Below, piece after piece: positions 33,735 through 46,394 of a stretch of DNA of 64,000 nt. This stretch comes from Paragonimus westermani (lineage: Eukaryota > Platyhelminthes > Trematoda > Plagiorchiida > Troglotrematidae): assembly GCA_008508345.1 (NCBI GenBank), contig QNGE01000756.1, forward strand, positions 134,702 to 198,701, written 5' to 3'. Below the pieces are notes generated by a model. It worked only from the letters and a program-made list of their open reading frames with translations, ran no database searches and had not been told where the DNA came from. The translations under genes and the position numbers were made by a program. Numbering within the stretch: position 1 is the first letter of the stretch; every line of letters starts with the position of its first letter.

Positions 33735-34142
33735 TCAGCTCTCACCATCCGGCCCTGTATGTACATAAAGTGTTGATTCCGGCAGTTTGTCCGCCTTAGA
33801 ACTGACGGCCGTTTTTATTTCATGTGAAGCCCACTGATTAATCTTTTCTAATGTTTTCGTTACCCACACGTCCTGTATCTTAAAATGTTTTACGTTCGTA
33901 GCTGTTGTGAGTAAATGATTCATCGACACTGCGTAGCATGTCTTCTAACGTTAGTAGTAATCTGGATCTAAGGGTCGCGTTCGTTCAAAACGCACACTCC
34001 CGTCTTTTATGTGATTTTTTGATAAATTTTGGTTATCATTTTGACATCCGAAAAAGCTGCTGTTTGTGTGGAATGTGAACACCGTACCGAAGACTGGCTC
34101 ATCTTTTAATTTTTTTCTCGGAGTGTGAAAGAAGAACCTCAT
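33735..34142 (-). CDS. candidate exon pair, unknown protein
   Basis: ATG at 34142-34140 opens a 63-codon protein-like frame (MRFFFHTPRKKLKDEPVFGT onward) ending in TAA. In the same frame, 33929-33735 is open again for 64 codons to TGA. Between them a tactaac sequence lies about 20 bases before an acceptor (gctacgcag, ending about 33932), a classic branchpoint-acceptor arrangement. The left segment could thus be a terminal exon, with a donor inside the right segment (for example CTTCG|GTACGG near 34087). No homology recognised. Confidence 0.28.
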
Positions 34143-36779
34143 ATCATAACAACCAAAAGTGGATCGGTTTTACCTCCAGTGGACATGTCAACGAATAAAG
34201 GGAGCCGGCTTTCTCAAAGTTCACTTTACGATACCGCAAATATCCTAAGTCGAACATTCAGGAGTGTCAGTCGTACCTTACGAAATGTGTGGAACTAATT
34301 CTGTGATTAGAACTCGAGACCGTAAAGCATGTTTTTTATTTATTCCCCACTAGTTGTACTCCGAAATTTTACTTGAAATGTACTACTGACATGCCATAAG
34401 CGATTGGATTTTAGCCTGCAGTATGTTGCTTCAACTGCAGCTTAATTTGGGTTCATTCTTACGGTCAACCCAGACCAGTCGTCGAGGTCATACCACTTGG
34501 AACTGCCACACCAAATGAGTCGCCTGAAATGCAAACAAACATTCTTTAATATTAAGGTGTAACCCAATTGGAAGGCTATATCTGAATCGGTAGACTAGTT
34601 CAACATAACACACGATAGAAACATTTGTGATGCCGCCCTCTGTCTTCAAGCAAAGTAACAATCTTAGTAATTTTGAAATTATACACAATCTCAATTGACG
34701 GTGGTAGCAAGCTGGCACCTAATGAAACATGTTTCGTGTTTGAACGTTCATGTTCGAATTACACTTATTTGTCTGTACTCAACCCTTTTCTCGCTTTATT
34801 GAATTTCATTTTATTATGAGCTCTGCTATTACTAAAGCGAACTTTTTAATATATCATTCTTCTCTTTCTCTTCACTCTGTTTGAGTTAATGCAATGCGAC
34901 CTAAAGATAAGCATGTCTGAATACTGCAAGCTTCATGTGAAATACTACCGATTCTAACGATTCACAATCACTGGTGTCACCAAGCATGATTCTCTGAGCC
35001 CATAGTCTGTATCAGTCGCTTTCTACGTGAACATGCAAGAGAAATTGTCCCAACCATGAGGATAATATGCTCCGCTAGAAAGGCACAACAGTGAGAAGTG
35101 TGTGAAACAGTTTCCAGAGGAAAAAACTTACTAACTTCATGCAGTAGGTTGGTTGATCCAGACTGTCCAGGACGAGAAGGAATACAAAGAAGCGATAACC
35201 TTATTCGGCGCGATTGTTCAGACCTTTTACAAGGACATACAGACGGGTACGTTGTTGTCTCAGACAGATATTTGATGATTCTAAGTGTCCCATAACGCAA
35301 TAAGCCATGTAAAATATAAAATTTCCGAAGTAAATTAATTTTGACACCAATACACCTGAACTTGTTGTTTACGATGGAGAAGGAGGAGACTGATAACCTT
35401 CTGTGGCTGACTGTGTGTAGTATGGTGGACTGTATGACAGCCTGACACTGTCCTTATTTGTTATAACAAGGTGGTCGCCTGTAACGAATTATTTCTCTGG
35501 TCCCACTGCGGTAGATTACGATTCAATCACAAGTGGTGTAGTTACTTATTTTGTTCACTAACTCACCAGATTGCTAAGCAGATATAGTGAGACTGATGGT
35601 TGCTTCACGCACTCGATCTGTTGTGTTATGCTGGGTAACTACGATGCATCGACTGCTCATAACCACCACCTTGTTTAGTGATGGTTTGCTTCTTTGTTCT
35701 CCTATCACTACGACTAAAGGATTTGATTGAACGTTGGTAGAAGGTTGTCATTCACAAGTGAATACCTCAAGAGGTTTGTCGTCAATCAGCAAGCGTCAGC
35801 AATGTTGAGGGATTTCACTGTGAATTGATTACGAAATCCAGCTTGAGTAGTCCATCTCTCGGATCATTTGGTGGATTCCATACGACACAGTAGATTGGGA
35901 GAGTAAATGAGACCAAATGCGAAATTTCTGAGCTTCTGAAATGGTCTCGTATCTCACCCGACAGAGCAATAGCCGTGCCTGAGCTGATGCGAATAAATTC
36001 GAAGTAGGGAATTTTCGTAACCGGTCTCTTCTGACTTATCGAACCGGCCATATTACATATCAGCAATGTCGAGAAAAAATCATTTAATACTATTTTGCGT
36101 GTGGTTCTCAGAAAGTGGGTCCTTTATTAACAACCTTACAGAAGTAAGTCGAAAAATACTATATATATATACCACATTACCCCCACCCAAGGAGAGAATT
36201 ACTATTGGTATATTCGATCATAAGTGTTACTTAGCTAGTTCATAGTTCTACCATAAACATATACTTCATCTCCCATGTGATTTTTGCCTACGTTGCCTGT
36301 GTCAGTTGGCTGTGTGTTCCTCCTGCCAAAAGACGGTAAAATTCTGCTGAGAGTAAAATTTGATAGAGACAGCAAAGTAGCGATATCGCTGCTGATCTGT
36401 CTTCTGTCCCGTGGCACTTAATTCTGAATCCATTGGGTCACTAATCACTAAGGGCAGTTATTAGGGACAGAATTTGACATTCTAGCCTTTGAACAATTAC
36501 CACAAAAGTCATGTCAGGAAAATATACAACTGATTCCAAACACCTAGAGCCCAATCAAAACTCATTGGACTTGGTTCGTGCATCTGTTCCATTCATACAA
36601 GACAGGTGCGTGGTATAGGCGCCCACGACCTAATGCGCTGTAGAGTATTCGAGCTCCGGTTAATTCAGCTCTTTCTGTTTAGATTTGAACAAAGTGAACA
36701 AAGATAGCCTAAGTATGGTCAAGTATCTCGTCCAACAACATACATTTTATGATGTGGAGTTAACTTAAGCTGAGAAAGG
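34143..36779. other. unassigned stretch
   Basis: No domain recognised. Minus-strand frames 35300-34977 and 36066-35815 and a short TA repeat (about 36161-36170) are noted only. Confidence 0.4.
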
Positions 36780-36883
36780 ATAGCCCTAGGTGCTATGATG
36801 GCAACACTGAAAGGTATTTCTCTGAAGCTTAAAGGTCGTGTATATAAGACAACGGTGAGGGCCGTATTACTTTACGGCAGCGA
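36780..36883 (+). mobile_element. LINE RT C-terminal fragment at a gap edge
   Basis: The frame from 36795 reads ISLKLKGRVYKTTVRAVLLY (36816-36875) and then enters the N run. This block (LKGRVYxxTVRAVLLYGSETW) is typical of RTE-type LINEs shortly after the RT domain. It is in the same orientation as the LINE tail beyond the gap (36994-37140). Confidence 0.75.
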
Positions 36884-36993
36884 NNNNNNNNNNNNNNNNN
36901 NNNNNNNNNNNNNNNNNNNNNNNNNNNNNNNNNNNNNNNNNNNNNNNNNNNNNNNNNNNNNNNNNNNNNNNNNNNNNNNNNNNNNNNNNNNNN
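36884..36993. other. assembly gap, 110 N
   Basis: An uninterrupted run of N. Its flanks are the RT C-terminus and the 3' tail of an RTE-like LINE in the same orientation. The gap therefore sits inside a repeat, and its true size need not be 110. Confidence 0.99.
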
Positions 36994-37140
36994 TTTTCAG
37001 TAGTTAGGTCCCTTCTCGTCCCCTTCTTTTTCCTTCTCTCTTTCTATATAGGGTTTGCTGTTTCTTCATGGTTGTGTGGCAGTTAAGCATTAGTGTTAAC
37101 CACTGATGTATTGCTGTCTATGATGGTGATGATGATAAAC
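36994..37140 (+). repeat. RTE-like LINE 3' tail (GAT repeat end)
   Basis: A pyrimidine-rich stretch, then tatatagggtttgct, catggttgtgtggcagtt, agcattagtgt and a gatggtgatgatgat microsatellite end. The same sequence with few differences is at 56575-56720. Short tandem 3' tails of this kind are usual for RTE-clade LINEs. Confidence 0.75.
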
Positions 37141-38291
37141 ACTGAAAGGTCCGTGTGAATAACACTCTTTATGATTAGAAGCTGATTTATGATAAGGGAT
37201 TTTGATCACACATGCCATTACAAGACGTATAGAAAACGATTCTTAATCTCATAGCCCTACCGTTCGCTATTAGACGTTAGGAAAATTTTTCTCAAATGTT
37301 ACCGAAGAATTTGACGACTTGTCAGTCATCAAAGAGTAGAACACAACCTGTTCTAGCCAAATGTTTGGAGACGACCGCTTGCTAATGCACTCTAGTGTTT
37401 GTCACGCACGACTTTCTTGATTTGATCCCGTCAGAGTTTAAATTCTGAAGATTACTCTAACCGATTTTCTACGGTATCTCTCGATTACACATCTGATTCA
37501 TTGGTCCGTTGAGTCCAGACCAAGTAGCTTGAGGCCAGGATACAGGTTCTGGTGGTAGACAGGAACCTAAACAAGGAGCCAAGTCATGGGAACAACTCTC
37601 ATCTCTGTGAATGTATACCTTGAGACAGGGCTGTATGTAATACCCATCGTTTCAGAGATAATTTTGTTGCAGTAAACAATGAGAAGTCCATTTTTTTGCT
37701 CACAACTAACTGTTGCCGCCATTATTTCTTGATAGCGTACCGTTATTTGGCATCCGTTTCTGCTTAAGGATGCCACATAGATATTCACAAAAATGACAGG
37801 CAAAATGTTGAGGCTACCCTGTGGGTGTATACCACTTTTATCTTCCAAACACGTTAGCACATGACGCAAACAGCTTTAGATAAACCTTCTTGTACCCAAG
37901 AAAACTTCTCAGCGCATGGCAGCCGATGTGTCCACACCCGCTTAGAGCTGGGTGCCAACAATATGAAGCAAGCACCCTGCTGTCAAACGGAAACAGCTGA
38001 TGAAAACAGTTGGTCTTTACTTTATCAGTGTAATGAGATGAAGCGATTAAGTGGCTCAACAACGATCCACTTTCCGGTTTAGAACAGTCGCGTTCTAGTT
38101 AAGCGTAAAACATAAATCGTTTCAGAGGGCGAGAGACGTGTTTTATACTATTTCTTGAAAAGTACATCTTCGTACGCACACTGAATTAAAGTAGAACAAC
38201 GTTCAAATTTATATAGGTGTGATAAAGTTTTTTAACCGGTTTACAATGTAGCGAAAATTTTCTCGGCGTTGAACTTAGTGGTGAACTAGAG
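37141..38291. other. unassigned stretch
   Basis: Overlapping open frames on both strands at 37567-38082 have no known domain. Confidence 0.4.
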
Positions 38292-38584
38292 ATGTCTGCA
38301 AAATTTTCGAACACAGTCTTGGTAGACTATTTTTGTTCGAAACATCAGATAACAAATGGACCATATTTCCCAAACAAGTACACAATTCTTTGTTTAAATT
38401 CAGTGGTGACTTTCATGTTTCTGGTACGACATCGAGAATATTGAGTTGTAGTGTGGAGAAGAAGTTCACACTAGATGAGGTGAATGCATGGAAGTACTAT
38501 TTCCTGAATCTTTGCCAGAATGACGTAAAGACTTGTGTCTGTTCAAACAGAAGTATGGGATATGCTGAGACGAGTTTGGAATAG
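38292..38584 (+). CDS. candidate terminal exon, unknown protein
   Basis: The frame is open from about 38285 to TAG at 38582-38584, with a protein-like translation (FSGDFHVSGTTSRILSCSVE, then FTLDEVNAWKYYFLNLCQND). There is no ATG at the start. Acceptor-like gaactag lies just before 38291. A canonical AATAAA at 38885-38890 is about 300 bases downstream. No family recognised. Confidence 0.28.
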
Positions 38585-40021
38585 TATGCTCAAAACTTCT
38601 CTTTACTTAGTTCTGAACACCACAACGGAAGCTTCAGTGAAGAGGGACGAAAACAATGCATGTCAGTTGTCCTCCCTCAAACTGTACTTATTAACGTTCT
38701 CCAAGATTTGTTGAGGCCGTTTTTAAAGATTTGGCACAGTAACCATCATTATTTTCTGACCGAATTCAGAATATTCTGTTGTATATTAGCTTAAAGTAGT
38801 CTGACTGGTAAAATGAGCATTTCGGGCTTCTCACTAACGGGAGTCTGTATAAAACCTGAGTGACATCACAGTTGCTCCGTGGTCAATAAATCATGACAAA
38901 AGGTCAAAAATTCGAAATTCCGCAATCTCTTAACTCAACCCTTATGATTCATTTTTAAACGTGACAGATAATGAGCGTAGGTGGCTAAACGAGCTTTATC
39001 CAGCAGATGAAACTGGTCTTCCACTGTATTTCTTTCGTACCTGTTTGCGTAAAACCTTTTAACTGTCGGTGCACCAGGAAACAAAGTCAGAAACTGTGAA
39101 CTTTTCTCACAAGAAACACTGTGATTTAACCATACACCCTGCATAGGTTCACCGCATTCTGTAAGTCATTATATTTCATCTTCTACCTAGCAGTGATATA
39201 GAGCTACCTGGTGCTGCTTTTCAGATATTAACAGTGCTCCTAACACACTCAATCTAAACGTCCTTCTCGCCCTCTAGCAACTTAATTCATGTTCAATCAA
39301 ACATCGTTTAATTCCTCGGTGATCTTGTTGCCTCTGAAAGTACCGTGCTGCTTCTATATGTTTTCCTCTTATGTTCATCAACCGCTTGACCATAATAATG
39401 GACTAATTCCCTTTATTCATATTGTTGGCGTTTGTGCTGGGTTGTCTAAAGTCAGATGGAAGGAAAGCATTGTGATATATATACAATGATATCCTTCGAC
39501 TAATCTGTGGCTTTTCCAGTCAACCCGGGCAGTAAGTCAGAGTAAAACCAAACACTGTCCATCCGACCATTCTGCCGTTCACACTATTCGTCACTTCACG
39601 TGTAGTTGCAATGATGCACTGACAGAACGAATGGATGCTTTTGTCAGTGAATCTCTGAACATATCTCTAAGTGTCTGATCATTTCTGTGAAGCTAAGCAT
39701 CAGCACGGCTAAAGACAAACAACACAACCTATCATCGCCGATTGTCGAACACATACGGATGACTGGCCATATGATGGGTCCGGCAAACTAATTTAATGTA
39801 TTATTACGCAACTCAAACTTGAAACATTTGTTTGTCCATGGAAAGCTTATTCGTGACACACTGAAAATCAGTTCTGTGTGACCAAAGATCACTGACTCAG
39901 ACCGTATCTTGTGTTAGTGAACTTTTGATCCACAATATTTTACTCGATCAGTTGTAAGCTATTCACACCACAATCAAATCAGTAAACCAGGTCATTCGAA
40001 CCGCCCCCTTATCCCAGCAAG
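38585..40021. other. unassigned stretch
   Basis: It contains an ATG-started 66-codon frame (39289-39489) with hydrophobic segments but no recognised domain, and a short TA run near 39477. Confidence 0.35.
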
Positions 40022-40297
40022 ATGGCTCTGAATGTATGCTACTGTTCAATTCTATGGTCATATTATTCACAACTGATTGTCGTTCGACGAAGAAAACTAC
40101 CATCTTCTCCCCAATGCTTGTTAATTGGGTCTTCTGGTAGGTTTTCAACAGTGAATTTTCTGAAACGACAGTACAAGTTTCAGCCAAGATTTAAACAAAA
40201 GTTACTGATCAACCGAATTGATGTATCTTACTATGCTTTCCTTTCTTCGCTGTCTAAACTAGATCATACCAGTTTGTTGAAGCCTTTTGGGTCTTAA
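40022..40297 (+). CDS. ATG-started frame, 91 codons, unknown
   Basis: ATG at 40022 is in a favourable context (AAGATGG: A at -3, G at +4). The frame runs to TAA at 40295-40297. It starts with a short hydrophobic stretch, then a basic patch VVRRRKL; the second half is basic (FLKRQYKFQPRFKQK). A donor-like TCTG|GTAGGT at about 40135 could end a first exon. No homology recognised. Confidence 0.25.
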   Translation: MALNVCYCSILWSYYSQLIVVRRRKLPSSPQCLLIGSSGRFSTVNFLKRQYKFQPRFKQKLLINRIDVSYYAFLSSLSKLDHTSLLKPFGS

Positions 40298-41317
40298 GCG
40301 GTAGTGTGATATCCTAAATCAAAACGCCCTCTTCTGATCAAACGAGCTCATTACTTTCCAATGAAGGATCGTCGGAGACCACTTTCATAATGTACTGCAA
40401 TTTACATCCACGGTCTGTTGCACATCGTCCTTCGCGACGTCTTATAATACATCTTCTATCTATAGTCCTTCGGTTTGCCTGTTTACTATCTAACTGTACC
40501 AGCAAAAAGGTTCGTTTTCAGTCGTACCGATGATGCCATTATAAACCTTACTGATTTAACTAATTAAGGATGCGGTACAGTCCAAGATGCAACTATTCAA
40601 ATAACTTATCTATTGTTCTCCATGAGCTGAATGGGATGCCGCAAATTTTTTCGTTCATCAGGGAAGGAACCACTTGTCTTAAGGGGGGAAATGTTTGTCA
40701 CCGTTTTTGCGGAAACACATGAACAAAAGTACGTCAGACTTTCCCCACCAATTAATCAGATATATATATGGAAAAATAAAGGTTTGTTAGACTAACATCG
40801 AAATAAGAGCTGTCATGCATTAGACCAGGTTGTGAAAACGTAAACGTGTGTCATGGATGATTTTAAAGCCAAACCCCCTCAACTTTAACATACAAAGTTC
40901 AAGCAAAATGCTTTCCCGTTTCAGTGGTTTCTCTATCCATTAAGTATCAAGGGTTGCGACTCCAATTACTACACACGAACTCAACGAAAGGACTCTACTG
41001 ACCAACCGACTGTCTGGTCTGTCAAATCGGGTAGTGTGGCCAACATCTCTAAAGTGAACTTTCTTCAGGGTTGTACAATCGTCAGCTCCAGTCCCCTTTT
41101 GTTGTTCACCAGATTACATTTATAGTGGTTACCGTGTATGACCGGGTAGGCTTACACAACAGAACAACCGACAAGTAAGTCTAATACATCTTAGTTTGCT
41201 TGAGGTCCCACGTTCACATCATCTGAATACGAGCAGAAAGTGATTCAAAACCGTTTCGTGGTCTTTTTCAACCCAGCGAAGTACCTAGTTTTTCATTCAT
41301 TCAATTTTTTTCCTCAG
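40298..41317. other. unassigned stretch
   Basis: No feature recognised except a short TA run at about 40761-40768. The last bases are the strong acceptor of the next candidate exon. Confidence 0.4.
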
Positions 41318-41415
41318 TGGCAAACGATGTGGAGCTGCCTAGTGCAGTTTTCGCAACCACCAATGCTACCGAATCCCCTTCCTTTAATGTGGTTATCCTC
41401 ATTCGGTCTGTCTAG
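41318..41415 (+). CDS. candidate terminal exon with downstream AATAAA
   Basis: The acceptor is very strong (tcaatttttttcctcag, ending 41317). The frame that reads TG|GCA AAC is open for 31 codons to TAG at 41413-41415 and looks protein-like (ANDVELPSAVFATTNATESP). Another frame is also open to 41506. AATAAA at 41566-41571 lies about 150 bases after the first stop. The splice site and poly(A) signal are the support; the protein is unknown. Confidence 0.33.
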
Positions 41416-41565
41416 AATAATCACTAATCTTATCAGTCGTCAAACACGCTGCATGCTGCGTACTTACCAGTACTCAACAGTCACAGAATCCTTCAGCGAG
41501 TCGTAAATACTCTAGAAATTTTCAACTGTACTGATAACACCGTTCTAAATCATGCAAATCCGGGT

Positions 41566-41571
41566 AATAAA
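41566..41571 (+). promoter_or_regulatory. candidate poly(A) signal
   Basis: AATAAA downstream of the candidate terminal exon at 41318-41415. Confidence 0.3.
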
Positions 41572-41949
41572 AGACCGTCAGCCAGTATGCAGATTATCCT
41601 CTAGAAAGTCAGCAATGAATAGCCGAGAACTGTAGGATGTAATCTATAATCCTGGTGTAGAACACAGTTCGAGGTACAAACCACCGTTCACACGGATGTC
41701 TTGTTCTTTTCCGGCTGTGGGTGGTATGCAAAATGGCCAGAAGGCGCAACTTACGACATGTGCTCAATCCAGCCGCTCGCCAGCCGTGCGACCAGCATGA
41801 AATTAGAACAATGATGTAGCTTAAAATGTAATTGGGGGAACTTTACACCAGTCCGGACCATAAATGTTACTTGTCACAGTTCAGACAGTATTAATAAATA
41901 TCAGATGAATGTCGCTTAGGACTGGTTACAGCTGTCACGTTCCGTACAC
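41572..41949. other. unassigned stretch
   Basis: Nothing recognised. Confidence 0.4.
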
Positions 41950-42240
41950 GTTTAATTAAGTCTCTTTCCGAAAGAGACATTTCAAACTCTAGTTTCACTC
42001 TTGCTTGAATTCCTCGTGCTCCTGATCAGAGTTGGAACTTCAGGCACAATTTCATAATATGGTAACGCTGATCACTACACCATCGAAGTCACATTAAACG
42101 TGACTGACAAACCCTTAGCTGTCTGCAGTCGCTTATATGTGCACAAACTAAGTGACTGTCAACAGTCGCACACCATGAGTCCGGTGGTGTTCACTGTTCA
42201 CGGTCCAGGTTGATCTGCTCATTCAGCCACTTCAATTCTT
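41950..42240 (-). repeat. SINE-like composite repeat, diverged copy
   Basis: It aligns by eye with 27108-27400 in the same orientation: cctctttcgaaaa against ctctttccgaaag, ctagactcgagtttcgctct against ctctagtttcactct, and the A-box part gaccactgcgccattgacctcacatta against gatcactacaccatcgaagtcacatta (42070-42096). Confidence 0.48.
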
Positions 42241-43501
42241 AACGGATTTTGTTCTCGTGTTATGCAAATAATGAAATCATATCAACAATCCAGCATTCTG
42301 ATTATTTCAATAAAATTGATGGAACGGCCTCGAACTTTCAATCAGTTATTTGTTAATGACTATGAAAAGCGCTTACTTAGGTAACCGAGCAATTTTTGAA
42401 AAACAATCTGTTTCTATTTTTTCGTATGCATATGTATGCATACAAATACATCTGTATGCATGTAAACCTACGCACACGTATATGTGCAGGTTTTCCATCC
42501 ACCGGATAAATCATGTTGAAAATTCACATACCGAAGTTCCATGTGGTTTGAAAGAAGAATGTACTGAAACGAAGTCAAACTGGTTCAGCTAGATCATCTA
42601 TTCAAAGAATCCGTTTATCATAAAAACGGTTGTGGAAAGCAAAACAGTTGATATTGTCTAAGTTTCTTTAAAAGTTTTTATAGATAATCTTCTACTCCTA
42701 AAAATAACCGATCGAAATCAAGACCGTTGTTCTAATTCCATTGTCAACGATAAAGTTGCCAACTAATATTGTTCGACTAGTGGTACACCGCATGTCTCCG
42801 GACTACGTCATCCGCTTTTTGCCTTATTCGTGTTGGAAATCCCACGTCCCCTTAATTTCTTGTTAATAATACATATTAATTAAAGCACAGAATACCGTAC
42901 GGGGCATTAGGTTATAGAACCATATAATAAGCAACGCTCTGAATGATTTTCACCGTTGGCCCCTGTTCAGCATAACCTATATTAGAGTACTATAGTTCCT
43001 TCGTTCTGACAGTGCTGAGTACCTTATTGGCGATTAACGAAACTGGTTACCACTGCTAGAGAATAGGACCTGAATATCTTTTAGGAGCTACTCCAATTTG
43101 TCTTTCTACTCCACATTTTCCGCCAAAAAATGAAACCATCGGTTTAAACGTTCGCTTACAGTATCGTTCACTTATGTTTACCTTGATGAGTTAACTATTA
43201 AAGCTTGTAACCTTCATCTCGCGAATTACGTCGCATTATTGAGAAAACCACGAATGAGAACCAATGGTAGATAAGCTGAGTAAATTAGGACAGTTCGCAA
43301 TATGTTACAGACACGTCAGGAAGGCTTTGTCTCTGCATAAAAATTACGGTTCTACCTACCCCAAACAACTCTCTCACAAGTAATGTGTTAAGGTTAAATC
43401 AAAACCTCGGGCGTTTTGTTACACACGGACCACATTTTGGGAATCAGCGTGTGTTCGGTCGGGTATAACCCAACAAGGTTCGCTGCACTAGATCCATCAT
43501 T
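42241..43501. other. unassigned; purine-pyrimidine alternating tract
   Basis: 42424-42490 is rich in alternating purine-pyrimidine (gtatgcatatgtatgcatac and similar). The plus-strand frame 42350-42592 overlaps it and is therefore doubtful. Otherwise nothing. Confidence 0.4.
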
Positions 43502-43825
43502 ATGACCGCACGCATATCTAGAACACTCAGTCGAATATGTCTACGGCTTGCTTATCAGAATAATTGTAGCAAGGCGAAAGTGTGTCCACCCTCTAACCGT
43601 TGCTATTATTGGTTGCATACTTACCAGCCATTTTTCTCGAACATTCCAACCTTCGCAATTTCACCAGTACTGATATTCCGGAACCGCAACCACAATAAGG
43701 TTTCTCCGTTTTCTTTGTCCAACATGGATTCGGATGTAAATAAATACCGTCAGCCTTTTCAAATCTGTATGCTTTCCAGGAATTCTAATTATAAACTGAG
43801 TTGTAGAGATTGTCTAATAATCTGA
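43502..43825 (+). CDS. ATG-started frame, 107 codons, unknown
   Basis: ATG at 43502 has A at -3. The frame ends in TGA at 43823-43825. The product is basic and Ser/Asn/Cys-containing (CSKAKVCPPSNRCYYWLHTY), with no domain I recognise and no signal peptide. It is one of the longest true-ATG frames in the window outside transposons. No splice or poly(A) evidence was found, so chance remains likely. Confidence 0.25.
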   Translation: MTARISRTLSRICLRLAYQNNCSKAKVCPPSNRCYYWLHTYQPFFSNIPTFAISPVLIFRNRNHNKVSPFSLSNMDSDVNKYRQPFQICMLSRNSNYKLSCRDCLII

Positions 43826-46394
43826 AAATGCAGCAGTGAAAATCCGACAAAATATGATTATTGCAAGGTAAACAAACTACCGATTTTCATTTGTTGTCAC
43901 TGGTTAATAACTAGCCGTTATGCTATGGGTGAGCTCACACTAAACAGTATCCGATAGGCAGTATAATACGCGCTTTATCCAGAGTTTTGTTTTATCCCCA
44001 AGTTTTTACAGAATAAGCTGAATTCAGTGTAACTGGTGGAGTTCCTCGACGGCGATCTTTTCTCCCATAAGAAATATTCTTGTCCAGTAGCAATCCTTGT
44101 ATGAAACCGTCTGGGTCATGTGGTTTGCGTACAGCGTTGAAAGACGGCTCTTGTGACGTCCGCAACAAACCCCAACAAGTACGATAGTCAGTGGTTTAGC
44201 CGGCTTCTTCAGCTTCACGCTATAGTCAATTTTGTTAACTTGGAGCTGTACGACCTTAAGATTCGGTTACAGCAGTGAGTCAAAGTGTACACACATCTGC
44301 GTTCCACTTACAAAGCAAACTTTGGTAAGAACACTTCCAGTCTACGTCTAGCCCGTTCCAAAGACTCATGTCGGTTCTGGGTTGCATAGTAAGACAAAAG
44401 CTTGGCAGCATTCCTTTGTCGTCCGAACTTTCGCAAGAATGATGGCGTGTGCTTAAATAAATTACGTTTATCATACAGCAGAGCTTAAGCTTGTCAAACG
44501 AACAGGCAGATGATAGCTGCTGGCTTTAATGTTCATTCACCTATGTTTGAGGTTGAACCATCCCAGTATATTATTTGTAAAAATTTTCGTTAAACAAATT
44601 AAGGGGGACAGACTAATCCACGTGAGTGTTCAGCAGAAAACGTTAGCATATGAATGAACCTGAAGTGTACAGAAAGTTCAACTGGTTAACAGATTCAACA
44701 CATTTGCATCACAATTGAAAATCTTTCGGTTATCAGTCCCCAGTTTGCTTGGCAACATTTTCCAATAAGCCTATTAAAGCTAGGCCTCGTGTACAACTCA
44801 TTGTTTCCATAACAGAAAAAAATGTACTCAATGAACCTTCACACAGTCAATACCGTCACAAAATGATCCAGCTTTATGCTCTCTAGAGTTGTTCATCGCA
44901 GCGTGATGGCTGCAGCTAACTTTGCAACACTGTATAACTCAACCAAGCCAGTGTCACCTAACGTTTCTCATTCTACGGCGAATTTCCATCTGGTTGGGTG
45001 AAGAAAATGAGCACTAATATGTTTGCCAAACCTGTTTTCTACACACTGATCAACAATGTTCACGCTAGGTTCGTGGATTCTAAATCCCGTATCCAGTACA
45101 CACTTCATAAACAGAAAGCTGAGTAACTGACGTAATCACTAACTGCAATTTAGTTCTGTAAGTTAACAACATATTCACCATTGTATAATGAAGGATGATT
45201 AAATTAATTGGAATGAACAAAAACTCGGAAAGTGGTGTAGCTCTTGACCGGGTTTCATGCAACTCCATCAGGATCCGTGCAACTGTGTGGTTAAGGAGCG
45301 ACGGGTAATTCTAAGTGGCATGCCGAACTTTAACGTTAGTACAAGTTACAGAATACTTTTCACGCAAATTGTTACTTGGTTAGAGGTATATTCGGGACCT
45401 ACAGTATCTCCTTGTGAATTGTGAATAGATTCCCCCCTTATTCAGCTGGTCCCGACAGCAAACGAACAGGTGGGCCCTGCGGCAAGGCTACAAAATAATT
45501 AACAGATAATTCCACCACAGGCACTCCCATGAAGTGTGAGTAAGATAAACGTTGCCAGCCTGAGAGCCTATGCACGTCGTGAACTAAGCATGATCTGTAC
45601 AATTCGATAGTCTAGGTCCGGCTTACGAATGGACTCGGTCACATAAAATTAGTCATTGAATCTAAGTTAGTGTTAGGTCCATCGTGCTGCAAGGGTGCAA
45701 CAATCGGAGTGTTCGAAAGCATCTTTTACGTAAGAGTGTCTGGATACATAAAAAATACTACCGACGTCAGAGGTCACAGCGTGCTGTCGAACATTTCCTC
45801 AGAGGTTCATTTCTGTCCGCAGACGAGAATAAAGGAGACCAATTCTAAAGGCCTTATATGGAGATGGACACAAAATCTCCACAGGGTATTACTGGAATCT
45901 CCAGAGGTAAATTATCAAAAACCAGGATGAATCACTACAGACACAGGTAACACAATCGTCCTCGTTAAAAATAAGTTAGGAACTCACGTTGACTAGACCT
46001 CTGAGTTGGTATGTACAAACGTTAGTAAATAGAAGTAACCGGACCTGGAAGAACTTCAGAGGCATGAATGGGACAGGCATAACCATCAAGCGGTTTAGGT
46101 GGGTCTTGGCAAAACGATTACTGAAAGGACAATTAGTTGCGTTTTCGGATGTGTTTTAACAGAAGGGATAACGAGTAAACTGTCGGTCCTTATGTGAACA
46201 CAGTATGCAGGTTGTTATTAGAGGCTCTAATTCCACCTGTAAAGACCAGCGTAGTACTCCCAGTACATATATCTCCGGTCACAACGATGCAAAACCTTCG
46301 CGGAACACACTCATCAGACTGGTTGCTTTATACTCATGGAATTAACGAGGCATATTTACTTCATGATTCCCTCCTCAAGCTCAACATCAGTGAT
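43826..46394. other. unassigned stretch
   Basis: An 86-codon plus-strand frame (45670-45930) and several minus-strand frames (44218-44024, 44474-44280, 45268-45080) carry no recognised domain. Confidence 0.4.

Noticed and set aside
42350..42592. 80-codon plus-strand frame
   Set aside because: Its middle is an alternating purine-pyrimidine tract, so openness is explained by composition.
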